This document shows, piece by piece, positions 9,437-16,437 of a stretch of DNA of 64,000 nucleotides. How positions within the stretch are numbered: position 1 is the first letter of the stretch; each line of letters starts with the position of its first letter. The DNA comes from Saccharospirillum alexandrii (GTDB lineage: Bacteria > Pseudomonadota > Gammaproteobacteria > Pseudomonadales > Natronospirillaceae), in contig NZ_RCIP01000004.1 in NCBI RefSeq assembly GCF_004000275.1, forward strand, positions 1-64,000, given 5' to 3'. A program made the position numbers and the translations under genes. Under the pieces are notes generated by a model that made no database searches, was not told the DNA's origin, and saw only the letters and a list, made by a program, of their open reading frames with translations.

Positions 9437-9937
9437 CTACAGCAATAATTGCCAGTAACCCACATCAATCCAGCGGTCGAACTTGAACCCGACCGCTTCG
9501 AAATGCGCTACTTTCCTAAAACCAAATGTCTCATGCAGAGCAATGCTGGCCTCGTTAGGCAACGCAATACCGCCCATGGCGCTGTGGATGCCTTGCTCCC
9601 TGAGCGCTGGCAGCAGGTCACTATAAAGCTGGGACCCGACGCCTTTGCCCTGATGCGCCGGGCTGACGTAAGCGGTCACTTCCACCGAATACCGATAAGC
9701 ATGACGCGGCCGCCAGGCGGTTGCATAGGCGTAACCGGCCAGCTCACCCTGGTGCTCGGCCACTCGCCAGAATAACCCGGCGTCATTAACGGATTGCATT
9801 CTTTGCTGAATGTCCTGGGCGGAAACCTCGGCTTCTTCAAAGGTGATGATGGTGTCTCGAATATAGGGGTTGTAGAGCTGAGCGATGGCAAGGGCGTCTT
9901 CGGGTTGGGCGGGTCGTATCAGGATGTCGTTTGGCAT
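9437..9937 (-). CDS. GNAT N-acetyltransferase, phosphinothricin-acetyltransferase-like
   Basis: The 166-residue protein is a GNAT-fold acetyl-CoA-dependent acetyltransferase of the PAT/Bar-like group. The N-terminal IRPAQPEDALAIAQLYNPYI and ITFEE match that group, and HQGKGVGSQLYSDLL is the acetyl-CoA pyrophosphate-binding motif A (Q/R-x-x-G-x-G/A). The later GGIALPNEASIALHETFGF is the typical 'same-subfamily' C-terminal block. Characterised relatives acetylate the amino group of phosphinothricin or of methionine sulfoximine/sulfone; the physiological substrate here cannot be read from sequence. It is transcribed alone, convergent with the MAPEG gene and divergent from the PhnA-like gene. Confidence 0.85.
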   Translation of the reverse strand: MPNDILIRPAQPEDALAIAQLYNPYIRDTIITFEEAEVSAQDIQQRMQSVNDAGLFWRVAEHQGELAGYAYATAWRPRHAYRYSVEVTAYVSPAHQGKGVGSQLYSDLLPALREQGIHSAMGGIALPNEASIALHETFGFRKVAHFEAVGFKFDRWIDVGYWQLLL

Positions 9938-10040
9938 AGGGCATTCGCTGCTGAATCATTAAGCCCATTTAATCAGGGATTCGGTATCACGCCAACGATG
10001 CGCTAAACTGCGCGCTCATTTTCTGCGGGCCTCTACGTCG

Positions 10041-10619
10041 ATGTCGATCTTATCTCAGCTGGAAACACGCAGCGGTGGCCAGTGCGAGCTGTGCAAAGCC
10101 AGCGATGCGCTCTCGGTTTACAACGTACCACCCAACACACTGGAAAGTCTGGATACCACCCTGTTGGTATGCGCCACGTGCCGGAACCAGATTGAACACC
10201 CGGAGCAGATGGACGCCAATCACTGGCGCTGCCTGAACGACAGCATGTGGAGCCAGGAGGCATCGGTACAAGTCATGGCATGGCGACTGCTGCACCGGCT
10301 GATCGCCGAGGGCTGGCCAAAAGATTTACTTGATATGCTGTATCTGGACGACGATACCCTCGCCTGGGCACAAGCCACCGGAGACCACCTCAGTGACGAC
10401 GACAAAGTCATTCACCGGGACAGCAATGGCGTGGTACTCACTGCGGGCGATACGGTCACCCTGATCAAAGACCTAACCGTAAAAGGCGCAAACTTCACCG
10501 CCAAGCGCGGCACGGCCGTTCGAGGTATCTCACTGGTAGCAGACAATGCAGAGCACATCGAAGGCCGAGTCAACGGCCAACAAATCGTCATTCTGACGCA
10601 GTTTGTTAAGAAGTCCTGA
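10041..10619 (+). CDS. yjdM: PhnA-family zinc-ribbon protein
   Basis: The 192-residue protein has an N-terminal zinc ribbon with two Cys pairs (CELC at residues ~14-17 and CATC at ~44-47), a middle helical region, and the C-terminal SH3-like PhnA domain beginning HRDSNGVVLTAGDTVTLIKD and ending QQIVILTQFVKK. E. coli PhnA/YjdM has the same C-terminal domain; despite its name its role in phosphonate use is unproven. The longer N-terminus corresponds to the two-domain form common in marine proteobacteria. It converges with ppx, and a heptamer tandem array fills the space after its stop. Confidence 0.88.
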   Translation: MSILSQLETRSGGQCELCKASDALSVYNVPPNTLESLDTTLLVCATCRNQIEHPEQMDANHWRCLNDSMWSQEASVQVMAWRLLHRLIAEGWPKDLLDMLYLDDDTLAWAQATGDHLSDDDKVIHRDSNGVVLTAGDTVTLIKDLTVKGANFTAKRGTAVRGISLVADNAEHIEGRVNGQQIVILTQFVKKS

Positions 10620-10663
10620 ACTTAAGGTCATAGTGTGCCCGGTGATCATTACGGCCACGGAGA

Positions 10664-10736
10664 CTCCTAGCTCCTAGCTCGTAGCTCGTAGCTCGTAGCT
10701 CGTAGCTCGTAGCTCGCAGCTCGCAGCTCGCAGCTT
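10664..10736. repeat. Tandem heptamer array, 10 units
   Basis: Ten head-to-tail 7-bp units begin at 10664: two CTCCTAG, five CTCGTAG and three CTCGCAG, followed by CTT. The variant units are arranged in blocks, as expected from slippage or unequal exchange after point mutation. The array lies between the convergent stops of the PhnA-like gene and ppx. A second array with a related unit is at 14292. Confidence 0.95.
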
Positions 10737-10740
10737 ATTT

Positions 10741-12270
10741 TTATTCCGTCAACGACTGCTGCAACAACAACCCAAACCCCAACTTACTCAAATACTGAGC
10801 TTCCTGCTCAAGGTCCGCCTGGGTGAGACCGTGGTTATCCCACCAGTCGCTGCGGGCGGAAAGCAGTATCTGTTCACCGTCGATGCGCAGCTTAACGCCG
10901 TCGGAGGTACTGCCGGTTCGAGCGCGGTGCAGCACAGTCGCAATCCTGAAAATGACCAGCAGAATCGGCATCAGGATCTGGTCGTCTTCGCCCAATTCAG
11001 TGAGTTTGTTGAGATCGGGTTTTTTACGGTGGTGGCGCACCAGAAAAGTGAGCCGTTGCTGTTCTTCGTGGCTGAAGCCAGCCAGGTCGCAGTTGGCGAC
11101 AATGTAACCACTGTGTTTGTGAAACTGGTTGTGCGAAATATCGAGGCCGACTTCCGCTACCTGAGCCGCCCAGCGCAAGTAATTCGACCAGGGCTCTGGC
11201 TGATCAAGCCCTAAAGCCACCAGGTTGTCGTTGAAAAAACGCAACGCCGTATCGGCCACCCGCTTGGCCTGTTCGGTGTCGGTATGAAAGCGCTGAGCCA
11301 GGTGTTGCACGCCCCGGCTGCGCACGTCTTCATGGTCGTAGCGGCCAATCAGGTCGTAAAGCAGGCCTTCGCGCAGTGCCCAGGGCGAGGCTTCCATGGT
11401 TTCCAACCCCAAGCCTTCGAACACAGCGCGCAACACAATCAACCCACCCAGAAACACCGGTTTGCGATCGGACGTGAGACCATTGGGGTTAAAGTCGTCA
11501 ACGTTTTTGCTCTGGCCAGCCTGATCACACAGGTCGTTCAAGAGCGATCGGGTAATGACTGGGTTTCCGGTCATGGCTTCGGCCACTTTAGAGATGGACT
11601 TGATACTGCCCGAACAGCCAATGGCCCGTTGCCAGCCAATGCGTTCAAAACCATCGTGTACCGGTTCAATTTTCTGCAAACAGAAGGTGATCGCTTTTTT
11701 AACCGACTTCTTGCTGAGTTGCCCGTCGTCAAAAAAGTCCCGCATGATGGCCACACAACCCATGCCCAGACTGTCGAGCAGTAGCGGCTGAAACTGTTCA
11801 CCGACAATCACCTCGGTACTGCCACCGCCAATGTCGACCACTAAACGACGGTCCAGCTCATCGTCGAGCCCCTGGGCGACGCCCTGGTAAATCAAACGGG
11901 CTTCTTCCGCCCCGGACACTACATCAATAGAGTGCCCGAGCGCGGTTTCGGCCCTGGCCAGAAAGGGCCCGGCGTTGGCCGCTTTACGCAGCGTTCGAGT
12001 GCCTACTGCGCGAACGGCATGAGGGGGCAGGTGACTGATGCGCTGACCAAAACGGGCCAGGCATTCCAGCGCGCGGCGTTGCGACAGGTCATCCAGTTTG
12101 CCGTCGGCACTCAAGCCAAAGCCCAGCCGCACCGGTTCCTTGATGCGGTCGAGTACCTTCAGCTCTCCCTTTTCAAGGCGCGCAACAATCATGTGGAAGG
12201 AGTTGGAGCCCAAATCGATGGCCGCCATTTCTTCCACCCGGTTCCGCCAGAAATCTGAGAGCTTGAGCAT
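10741..12270 (-). CDS. ppx: Exopolyphosphatase Ppx (Ppx/GppA family)
   Basis: The 509-residue protein hydrolyses terminal phosphates of polyphosphate, or the related guanosine pentaphosphate, in the cytoplasm. The ASKHA-fold phosphate loops are clear: AAIDLGSNSFHMIVARL near residues 15-32, the second loop DIGGGSTEVIVG, and the GCSGSIKS stretch. The C-terminal half (HD-like helical domain with HKHSGYIVANCDLAGF and FLVRHHRK) is what distinguishes long Ppx from short GppA-like proteins. The ATG at 12270 is preferred because it gives a family-typical N-terminus; an upstream TTG frame reaching 12330 would nearly meet the divergent gene. The start is 65 bp from the start of the divergent gamma-carbonic anhydrase gene. 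Confidence 0.93.
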   Translation of the reverse strand: MLKLSDFWRNRVEEMAAIDLGSNSFHMIVARLEKGELKVLDRIKEPVRLGFGLSADGKLDDLSQRRALECLARFGQRISHLPPHAVRAVGTRTLRKAANAGPFLARAETALGHSIDVVSGAEEARLIYQGVAQGLDDELDRRLVVDIGGGSTEVIVGEQFQPLLLDSLGMGCVAIMRDFFDDGQLSKKSVKKAITFCLQKIEPVHDGFERIGWQRAIGCSGSIKSISKVAEAMTGNPVITRSLLNDLCDQAGQSKNVDDFNPNGLTSDRKPVFLGGLIVLRAVFEGLGLETMEASPWALREGLLYDLIGRYDHEDVRSRGVQHLAQRFHTDTEQAKRVADTALRFFNDNLVALGLDQPEPWSNYLRWAAQVAEVGLDISHNQFHKHSGYIVANCDLAGFSHEEQQRLTFLVRHHRKKPDLNKLTELGEDDQILMPILLVIFRIATVLHRARTGSTSDGVKLRIDGEQILLSARSDWWDNHGLTQADLEQEAQYLSKLGFGLLLQQSLTE

Positions 12271-12335
12271 ATCGATGCAACCTGAGTAAATTCTTGCCAC
12301 AATGCTGACCAAAGAAACCCTCGGGAGCAAGCATT

Positions 12336-12887
12336 ATGGCCATTCACAGTTTTCGCGGGCACACCCCGCACTTTGGGCAACGCGTGTTTATCGACGTTCG
12401 GGCCATGGTTCTGGGTGATGTTGAACTCGGTGATGACGTCTCGGTATGGCCCGGTGCCGTGGTGCGCGGCGACATGCACCGAATCCGTATTGGTGCGCGC
12501 ACCTCGGTTCAGGATGGTGCGGTACTGCACATTACCCACGCCAGCGATTTCAACCCGGATGGCTGGCCACTGAGCATCGGCAACGATGTCACCATTGGCC
12601 ACCAAGCGTGCTTGCACGGCTGCACCATTGGCAATGAGGTATTAATCGGCATCGGCGCAACGGTACTGGATGGTGCCGTGGTTGAAGACCAGGTGGTGAT
12701 TGGAGCCGGTACGCTGGTACCGCCCGGCAAAACGCTGGCCTCGGGCTATGTGTATATGGGATCACCGGCGCGTCAGGTACGGCCATTGACCGACAAAGAG
12801 CAACGCTTCTTTAAATACAGCGCGGCCAATTACACCAAACTGAAAGACGACTACCTGGCGGACGGCCTGGGTGACGACAGCGCCTGA
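12336..12887 (+). CDS. Gamma-carbonic anhydrase family protein (YrdA-like)
   Basis: The 183-residue protein is a left-handed beta-helix of hexapeptide repeats (for example VELGDDVSVWPGAVVRGD, TIGNEVLIGIGATVLDGAVV) closed by a C-terminal helix. The zinc-ligand histidines of the family are present in HITHAS and in TIGHQACLHGC. Members bind zinc as trimers; some are active carbonic anhydrases, while E. coli YrdA shows no clear activity, so catalysis is not assured. GGGAG occurs about 10 bases before the ATG. It stands alone, divergent from ppx. Confidence 0.9.
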   Translation: MAIHSFRGHTPHFGQRVFIDVRAMVLGDVELGDDVSVWPGAVVRGDMHRIRIGARTSVQDGAVLHITHASDFNPDGWPLSIGNDVTIGHQACLHGCTIGNEVLIGIGATVLDGAVVEDQVVIGAGTLVPPGKTLASGYVYMGSPARQVRPLTDKEQRFFKYSAANYTKLKDDYLADGLGDDSA

Positions 12888-12943
12888 TTGCTGGACGTTA
12901 AGTCATAAGACTTATGAATTCTTTAGACCTTGAAAGTTTAGGG

Positions 12944-13002
12944 TTGAGCGAGTGTCACCGTTCGAGTAATCTTGCACCTAATGAAACGCAACGTTTCATT
13001 AG
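12944..13002 (+). promoter_or_regulatory. Candidate promoter with a 25-bp palindrome at the transcription start
   Basis: A -35-like TTGAGC (12944-12949), a 17-bp spacer and TAATCT (12967-12972) are followed at the expected start site by a perfect inverted repeat: CTAATGAAACG (12978-12988), CAA, CGTTTCATTAG (12992-13002). The promoter hexamers are weak; the palindrome is exact. It could be a repressor operator over +1 or a 5' stabilising hairpin of the transcript. The 31-codon gene begins 52 bp downstream. A smaller 15-bp palindrome, TCATAAG-A-CTTATGA, lies just upstream at 12903-12917. Confidence 0.45.
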
Positions 13003-13054
13003 CAAACCCTTAATTCGAATCTGCCCACGCGGCAACAACCTACGGAGGCACGCC

Positions 13055-13150
13055 ATGAAGACCATTCTAACTATGCGCCAACTGTGCACCTCCCGTACTG
13101 TGACCCCTGCGGTCACCGGTAATGTGCTGTTGCACCCACGATTCGACTAA
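13055..13150 (+). CDS. 31-residue small protein or leader peptide, unknown function
   Basis: A short frame MKTILTMRQLCTSRTVTPAVTGNVLLHPRFD starts at ATG 13055 with a strong GGAGG 7 bases upstream, the best ribosome binding site in the area. It has no membrane segment and matches no family I know; it is basic with one Cys. It is bracketed by an operator-like palindrome and candidate promoter upstream and a T-run hairpin immediately downstream, so it looks like a complete small transcription unit. Alternatively it is a leader peptide controlling the DUF1127 gene 160 bp further on. The coding claim rests on the RBS and context only. Confidence 0.5.
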   Translation: MKTILTMRQLCTSRTVTPAVTGNVLLHPRFD

Positions 13151-13152
13151 GG

Positions 13153-13215
13153 ACACAAGCCTTGCGAGCCGTGGATGAAACCTGCGGCTCGTTGTATAAC
13201 AAGGATTGTGTTTTT
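13153..13215 (+). terminator. Hairpin with T-run after the 31-codon gene (terminator or attenuator)
   Basis: Three stem segments pair in order: ACACAA (13153) with TTGTGT (13206), CCTTG (13060s offset: 13160-13164) with CAAGG (13200-13204), and CGAGCCG (13165-13171) with CGGCTCG (13185-13191), with an asymmetric bulge on the 3' side. The stem ends directly in a run of T (13211-13215). It begins 2 bp after the stop codon of the small frame. Confidence 0.55.
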
Positions 13216-13310
13216 AATAACCCCTCCTAACACCAACATCCCGCACTTTCTGCCACAGCTCCCAGTGCTTGAATCTCAACAATGCGATTAAGAAAAACTG
13301 GAGAGTGACC

Positions 13311-13571
13311 ATGATCACCAAACTGATGAACCGTATTAACCAGCGCCGTGAGTTGAACCGCTGGTTGCAGGAAAAACGCGCCGAGCGCTATATTGCCGAA
13401 CACCTGAACAGCCACTTGCAGAAAGACATAGGGCTGGGCCAGCAGTCGTCCGAAGCACCGCTGACCTGGAGGGAACCCAAGCAGGCTATCCGTCAGGAAA
13501 AGCAACAGCAGAAGCCGGAGCAACAGGCGCGAAGTCCAGGGGGGCAGAAAGCCGGGCCTCCTAGCGCCTAA
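13311..13571 (+). CDS. DUF1127 (YjiS-like) small protein
   Basis: The 86-residue basic protein contains a DUF1127-like core: RRELNRWLQEKRAER followed by EHLNSHLQKDIGL, the last matching the conserved L-x-D-I-G-L of the family. The C-terminal third is Gln/Lys/Pro-rich and probably disordered. DUF1127 proteins are short, often stress- or phosphate-responsive, and some bind RNA; a function for this one cannot be assigned. The start at 13311 is chosen because GGAGAG lies just upstream and the N-terminus MITKLMNRI fits the family; the frame extends further upstream without an RBS. Confidence 0.7.
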   Translation: MITKLMNRINQRRELNRWLQEKRAERYIAEHLNSHLQKDIGLGQQSSEAPLTWREPKQAIRQEKQQQKPEQQARSPGGQKAGPPSA

Positions 13572-13629
13572 GGTGGGGAGCGCTGATCAAGTCAGGCAGG
13601 CGGCCTGACACAGCGCTCTCCGGCAGTAT

Positions 13630-13658
13630 CCCGGCAGCCATTGAGGCTGCCGGGTTTT
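13630..13658 (+). terminator. Rho-independent terminator after the DUF1127 gene
   Basis: Perfect 10-bp stem CCCGGCAGCC / GGCTGCCGGG with loop ATTGA, followed by TTTT. It lies about 60 bp after the stop at 13571 and before the yaeQ gene. Confidence 0.85.
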
Positions 13659-13739
13659 GCATCCCCGGGATGCACCACTTTGTTCACCAACGCCGCTGCA
13701 GTACACTCCCACGCCTCACCCAATACGAGCACCACCACC

Positions 13740-14285
13740 ATGGCACTCAAAGCCACCGTGCTGAAAGCGCGGCTGAATATTTCCGATATGGACCGGGGCT
13801 ATTACCAGGAACACGCCTTCAGCCTGGCGCAACACCCGTCCGAAACCCCGAACCGCATTATGGTGCGACTGCTGGCATTCATGCTCAACGCCTCTGAGAC
13901 GCTGACGTTCTCCAAAGGTCTGAGCGATGAAGGCGAACCAGAACTGGCGGAGCGCGATTTAACCGGCGACATTACCCTCTGGGTAGCCTTTGGTCAGCCA
14001 GATGAAAAATGGCTGCGCAAAGCCAGCGCCCAGGCCAAAGCCGTGAGGCTCTACACCTACGGCGGCCGCACCGTGCCTCTCTGGCTCGCCCAGAACAAAG
14101 CCGCCCTGGCGCGCCTGCCCGAGCTAGAAATCTGGGAATTCTCAGAAGAAGACCTGGATGCCCTGACCGGCTGGTTCGAGCGCTCGATGACGTTCCAGTG
14201 CAGCATCACCGAAGGCGTGCTCTACCTGAACAATGACGATGAGTCCCTAACGATTACACCGATTCGAATAAAAGATCGGAGTTGA
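13740..14285 (+). CDS. yaeQ: YaeQ family protein
   Basis: The 181-residue protein equals E. coli YaeQ in length. Recognisable blocks are MALKATVLKARLNISDMDRGYY at the start, HPSETPNRIMVRLLAFML and the Trp-rich LPELEIWEFSEEDLDAL. YaeQ has a PD-(D/E)XK nuclease-like fold but no known activity; in E. coli it was linked to suppression of an rfaH haemolysin defect, which is not a biochemical assignment. The start at 13740 gives the exact family N-terminus. A 9-unit heptamer array begins 6 bp after the stop, then palindromic element A. Confidence 0.9.
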   Translation: MALKATVLKARLNISDMDRGYYQEHAFSLAQHPSETPNRIMVRLLAFMLNASETLTFSKGLSDEGEPELAERDLTGDITLWVAFGQPDEKWLRKASAQAKAVRLYTYGGRTVPLWLAQNKAALARLPELEIWEFSEEDLDALTGWFERSMTFQCSITEGVLYLNNDDESLTITPIRIKDRS

Positions 14286-14291
14286 GGGCAG

Positions 14292-14357
14292 CTTCGAGCT
14301 TCGAGCTTCGAGCTTCGAGCTTCGAGCTTCGAGCTTCGAGCTTCGAGCTTCGAGCTT
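14292..14357. repeat. Tandem heptamer array, 9 perfect units
   Basis: Nine identical CTTCGAG units at 14292-14354 are followed by CTT. The unit contains AGCT across junctions, like the array at 10664 (CTCGTAG), and both arrays end in CTT and sit immediately 3' of a gene. The array translates in one minus frame as repeating KLEARSS, which is an artefact of 7-bp periodicity. Confidence 0.95.
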
Positions 14358-14410
14358 ACAGAAGATTGCAGCATATCGTTGCTTTGAGTTAAACGTTTGC
14401 ACCAGATCAA

Positions 14411-14594
14411 GTGACAGCTGCCGGGTAGGCCTTTCCGGGGTAGACCGCAACAGGGACTAAAACGCCGGGAGCGTTTTAGCATGAGCGCAGCGAGCCCGAA
14501 GGGTGAATCCCATGGAGGGGATTCATATCATGCGGTCTAGTCTCCATGGATGGATTCACGACGACCCCGGAAAGGCCTACCCGGTAGCTGGCAC
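14411..14594 (+). repeat. Large palindromic element, copy A (with apical insertion)
   Basis: Main stem is a perfect 21 bp: CCGGGTAGGCCTTTCCGGGGT at 14421-14441 has its exact reverse complement at 14564-14584. An inner 9-bp stem TAGACCGCA (14441-14449) / TGCGGTCTA (14531-14539) encloses a 76-nt insertion (14454-14529). The conserved loop block CTCCATGGATGGATTCACG follows at about 14542. The right flank carries GGCACGAACTCCTGG, also seen in copies E and, in part, D and F. It lies between yaeQ and dbpA, upstream of the dbpA promoter. Confidence 0.9.
14454..14529 (+). repeat. 76-nt insertion nested in copy A, identical to that in copy E
   Basis: These 76 nt are identical to 47985-48060. They contain two hairpins of their own: CTAAAACGC / GCGTTTTAG and TGAATCCC / GGGGATTCA around ATGGA. 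They sit exactly where uninterrupted copies have the tight apical loop of the CCGCAACAT/ATGTTGCGG hairpin. Confidence 0.9.
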
Positions 14595-14651
14595 GAACTC
14601 CTGGCAACATAGCAACCCCTACCGAAATAACCACGGGTTATCCAATACCAC

Positions 14652-14680
14652 TTGGGCTCACTGGTCACAAAGCGTACAAT
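14652..14680 (+). promoter_or_regulatory. Candidate sigma70 promoter for dbpA
   Basis: TTGGGC (14652-14657), 17-bp spacer, TACAAT (14675-14680), about 46 bp before the expected start of transcript-leader and 53 bp before the GTG start of dbpA. The -10 is good, the -35 matches only its first half. Confidence 0.45.
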
Positions 14681-14732
14681 GCGCGCCCATTTGCCCCAGG
14701 CTACCCGAGGTAGCCGACCAAGAGACCTGATT

Positions 14733-16124
14733 GTGAGCCAAACCGATTTTTCTTCCCTGCCGTTAAACCCTGATCTGCTGAGCACTCTGGCATCGCTCGA
14801 CTACAACCAGATGACGCCGATTCAAGCCAGCAGCCTGCCCGATATTCTGGCCGGGAAAGATGTGATCGGGCAGGGTAAAACCGGGTCTGGCAAGACGGCG
14901 GCGTTTGGTTTGGGCGTGCTGAACAAGCTGGATGTTAAACGTTTTCGCATTCAGACACTGGTGCTGTGCCCGACCCGGGAACTGGCCGATCAGGTGGCGA
15001 AAGAATTGCGCACCCTGGCGCGAGGCATTCATAACATCAAAATACTCACGCTCTGTGGCGGCATGCCTTTTGGCCCGCAAATCGGGTCGCTTGAACACGG
15101 GGCTCACATCGTTGTCGGAACACCCGGCCGCATTGAAGAGCATGTCCGCAAGGGTACGCTGGTGCTTGAAAACGTGAATACCCTGGTGCTCGATGAAGCC
15201 GACCGGATGCTCGACATGGGGTTTCAGCCGGTGCTGGAGTCGATTCTGGAGTCGGTTCCGACACAGCGGCAAACGCTGTTGTTCAGCGCGACTTTTCCCG
15301 ATCAGATCAAGCAGCTGGCGGATCACATCATGGTCGAGCCGGTCATGGTGAAAGTCGAAGCCCGGCACGACAGTTCCAGCATTACCCAGAGCCTGTTCCG
15401 GGTCGGCAATGATGACGACCGGCTCGACGCTCTGCTGCGTCTGCTGGCGCATCACCAGCCGACCAGTGCGGTGGTGTTCTGTAATACCCGGGCGGAAACC
15501 CTGGACGTTGCCGATGCCTTAAGTGCCGCTGGCCACAGCGCCATCGCCCTGAATGGGGATTTGGATCAGCGCCAGCGCGATGAATCGCTGGTGACCTTTG
15601 CCAACAAGAGTGTCTCGGTATTGGTGGCAACCGATGTTGCCGCGCGCGGGCTCGATATCGATGCGCTCGATGCGGTGATCAACTTTCGCATGGCGCTGGA
15701 CCCGGAAGTGCACGTGCACCGAATTGGCCGTACCGGTCGTGCGGGCAGCCAGGGCATTGCTTGCACTCTGTTCAGCGACCGGGAAGGCCACCGGCTGGCG
15801 GCACTCGAAGGATACCTGAATACCACGCTCGAACCCGAAGCGCTGCCGCCTGCCGTACACGCCCATTTTCGACCACAGCCGGCACCAATGATTACGCTGC
15901 AGATCGACGGCGGCAAAAAGCAGAAGGTCCGCCCCGGTGACGTGCTGGGTGCGCTGACCGGCGAGCAAGGCATTGATGGCGCCGAGGTTGGGAAAATTTC
16001 CGTTTACGACCAAAGCACCTACGTCGCCGTGGCACGCGGTGCCAAAAAACGCGCGCTAGACAAGCTGGGCCGGGGGCGAATCAAGGGCCGGTCGTTTCGG
16101 GTACGGGTAATTAAAGCGGGTTAA
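14733..16124 (+). CDS. dbpA: ATP-dependent RNA helicase DbpA
   Basis: The 463-residue DEAD-box helicase acts in late assembly of the 50S subunit. Motifs in order: Q motif TPIQASSLP, Walker A GKTGSGKTAAFG, PTRELADQV, VVGTPGRI, VLDEADRMLDMGF (DEAD), SATFP, VFCNTRAE, VLVATDVAARGLDI and HRIGRTGRAG. The C-terminal domain with LQIDGGKKQKVRPGDVLGALTG and KIKG-like GRIKGRSFRVRV is the DbpA RNA-binding domain that recognises 23S rRNA hairpin 92, separating it from RhlE/SrmB. I chose GTG 14733 (VSQTDFSSLPL), with AAGAG upstream, because this matches the short family N-terminus; the frame is open upstream to 14652. Confidence 0.95.
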   Translation: MSQTDFSSLPLNPDLLSTLASLDYNQMTPIQASSLPDILAGKDVIGQGKTGSGKTAAFGLGVLNKLDVKRFRIQTLVLCPTRELADQVAKELRTLARGIHNIKILTLCGGMPFGPQIGSLEHGAHIVVGTPGRIEEHVRKGTLVLENVNTLVLDEADRMLDMGFQPVLESILESVPTQRQTLLFSATFPDQIKQLADHIMVEPVMVKVEARHDSSSITQSLFRVGNDDDRLDALLRLLAHHQPTSAVVFCNTRAETLDVADALSAAGHSAIALNGDLDQRQRDESLVTFANKSVSVLVATDVAARGLDIDALDAVINFRMALDPEVHVHRIGRTGRAGSQGIACTLFSDREGHRLAALEGYLNTTLEPEALPPAVHAHFRPQPAPMITLQIDGGKKQKVRPGDVLGALTGEQGIDGAEVGKISVYDQSTYVAVARGAKKRALDKLGRGRIKGRSFRVRVIKAG

Positions 16125-16149
16125 CCTTCACCGTTAACCCGGCTATAAT
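16121..16149 (+). promoter_or_regulatory. Sigma70 promoter for the DUF2798 gene
   Basis: TTAACC (16121-16126), 17-bp spacer and a consensus TATAAT (16144-16149), 33 bp before the ATG at 16182. The -35 overlaps the stop codon of dbpA. Confidence 0.65.
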
Positions 16150-16181
16150 ATTAGAAATACCTAATTTAAGGGTTGCAGACC

Positions 16182-16409
16182 ATGTTCTCGAAGCGTTACC
16201 AGCCCCTCATTCAGGCCTTTTTGATGTCGGTGCTTATGGTCACCATTATGACGGCGGTGATTACGGCCTTGAACACCGGCATCGGCAATGGCTTTCTGGG
16301 CCGTTGGGCACAGGCTTATGTGGTCGCCTGGCCCATCGCCTTTTGCATCATTCTGATTGCCGGAAAGCGCGTTATGCGGTTGTCAGTCGCACTGTGTCAG
16401 CGCGACTGA
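16182..16409 (+). CDS. DUF2798 small integral membrane protein
   Basis: The 75-residue protein has two hydrophobic segments (about residues 10-31 and 42-63) and the DUF2798 pattern MFSKRYQPLIQAFLMS...TALNTG...WAQAYVVAWPIAF. Its function is unknown. ATG 16182 has AAGGG upstream; a TTG nine bases earlier is in frame but less likely. It converges with the next gene, with 28 bp between stops. Confidence 0.8.
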   Translation: MFSKRYQPLIQAFLMSVLMVTIMTAVITALNTGIGNGFLGRWAQAYVVAWPIAFCIILIAGKRVMRLSVALCQRD

Positions 16410-16437
16410 GTCTGAGTGGCTTACCGGAGGAAACCCG

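Noticed and set aside
10664-10736. CRISPR array
   Set aside because: Seven-base units without spacers and no cas genes.
14222-14482. Minus-strand frame with repeated KLEARSS
   Set aside because: It is translation of the 7-bp tandem array; all frames of such an array give a 7-residue repeat.
14411-14594. Palindromic elements as integron attC sites
   Set aside because: attC sites also keep structure over sequence, but the GTTRRRY/RYYYAAC core ends are not visible, no integrase is present, and the flanked genes are housekeeping genes in conserved order.
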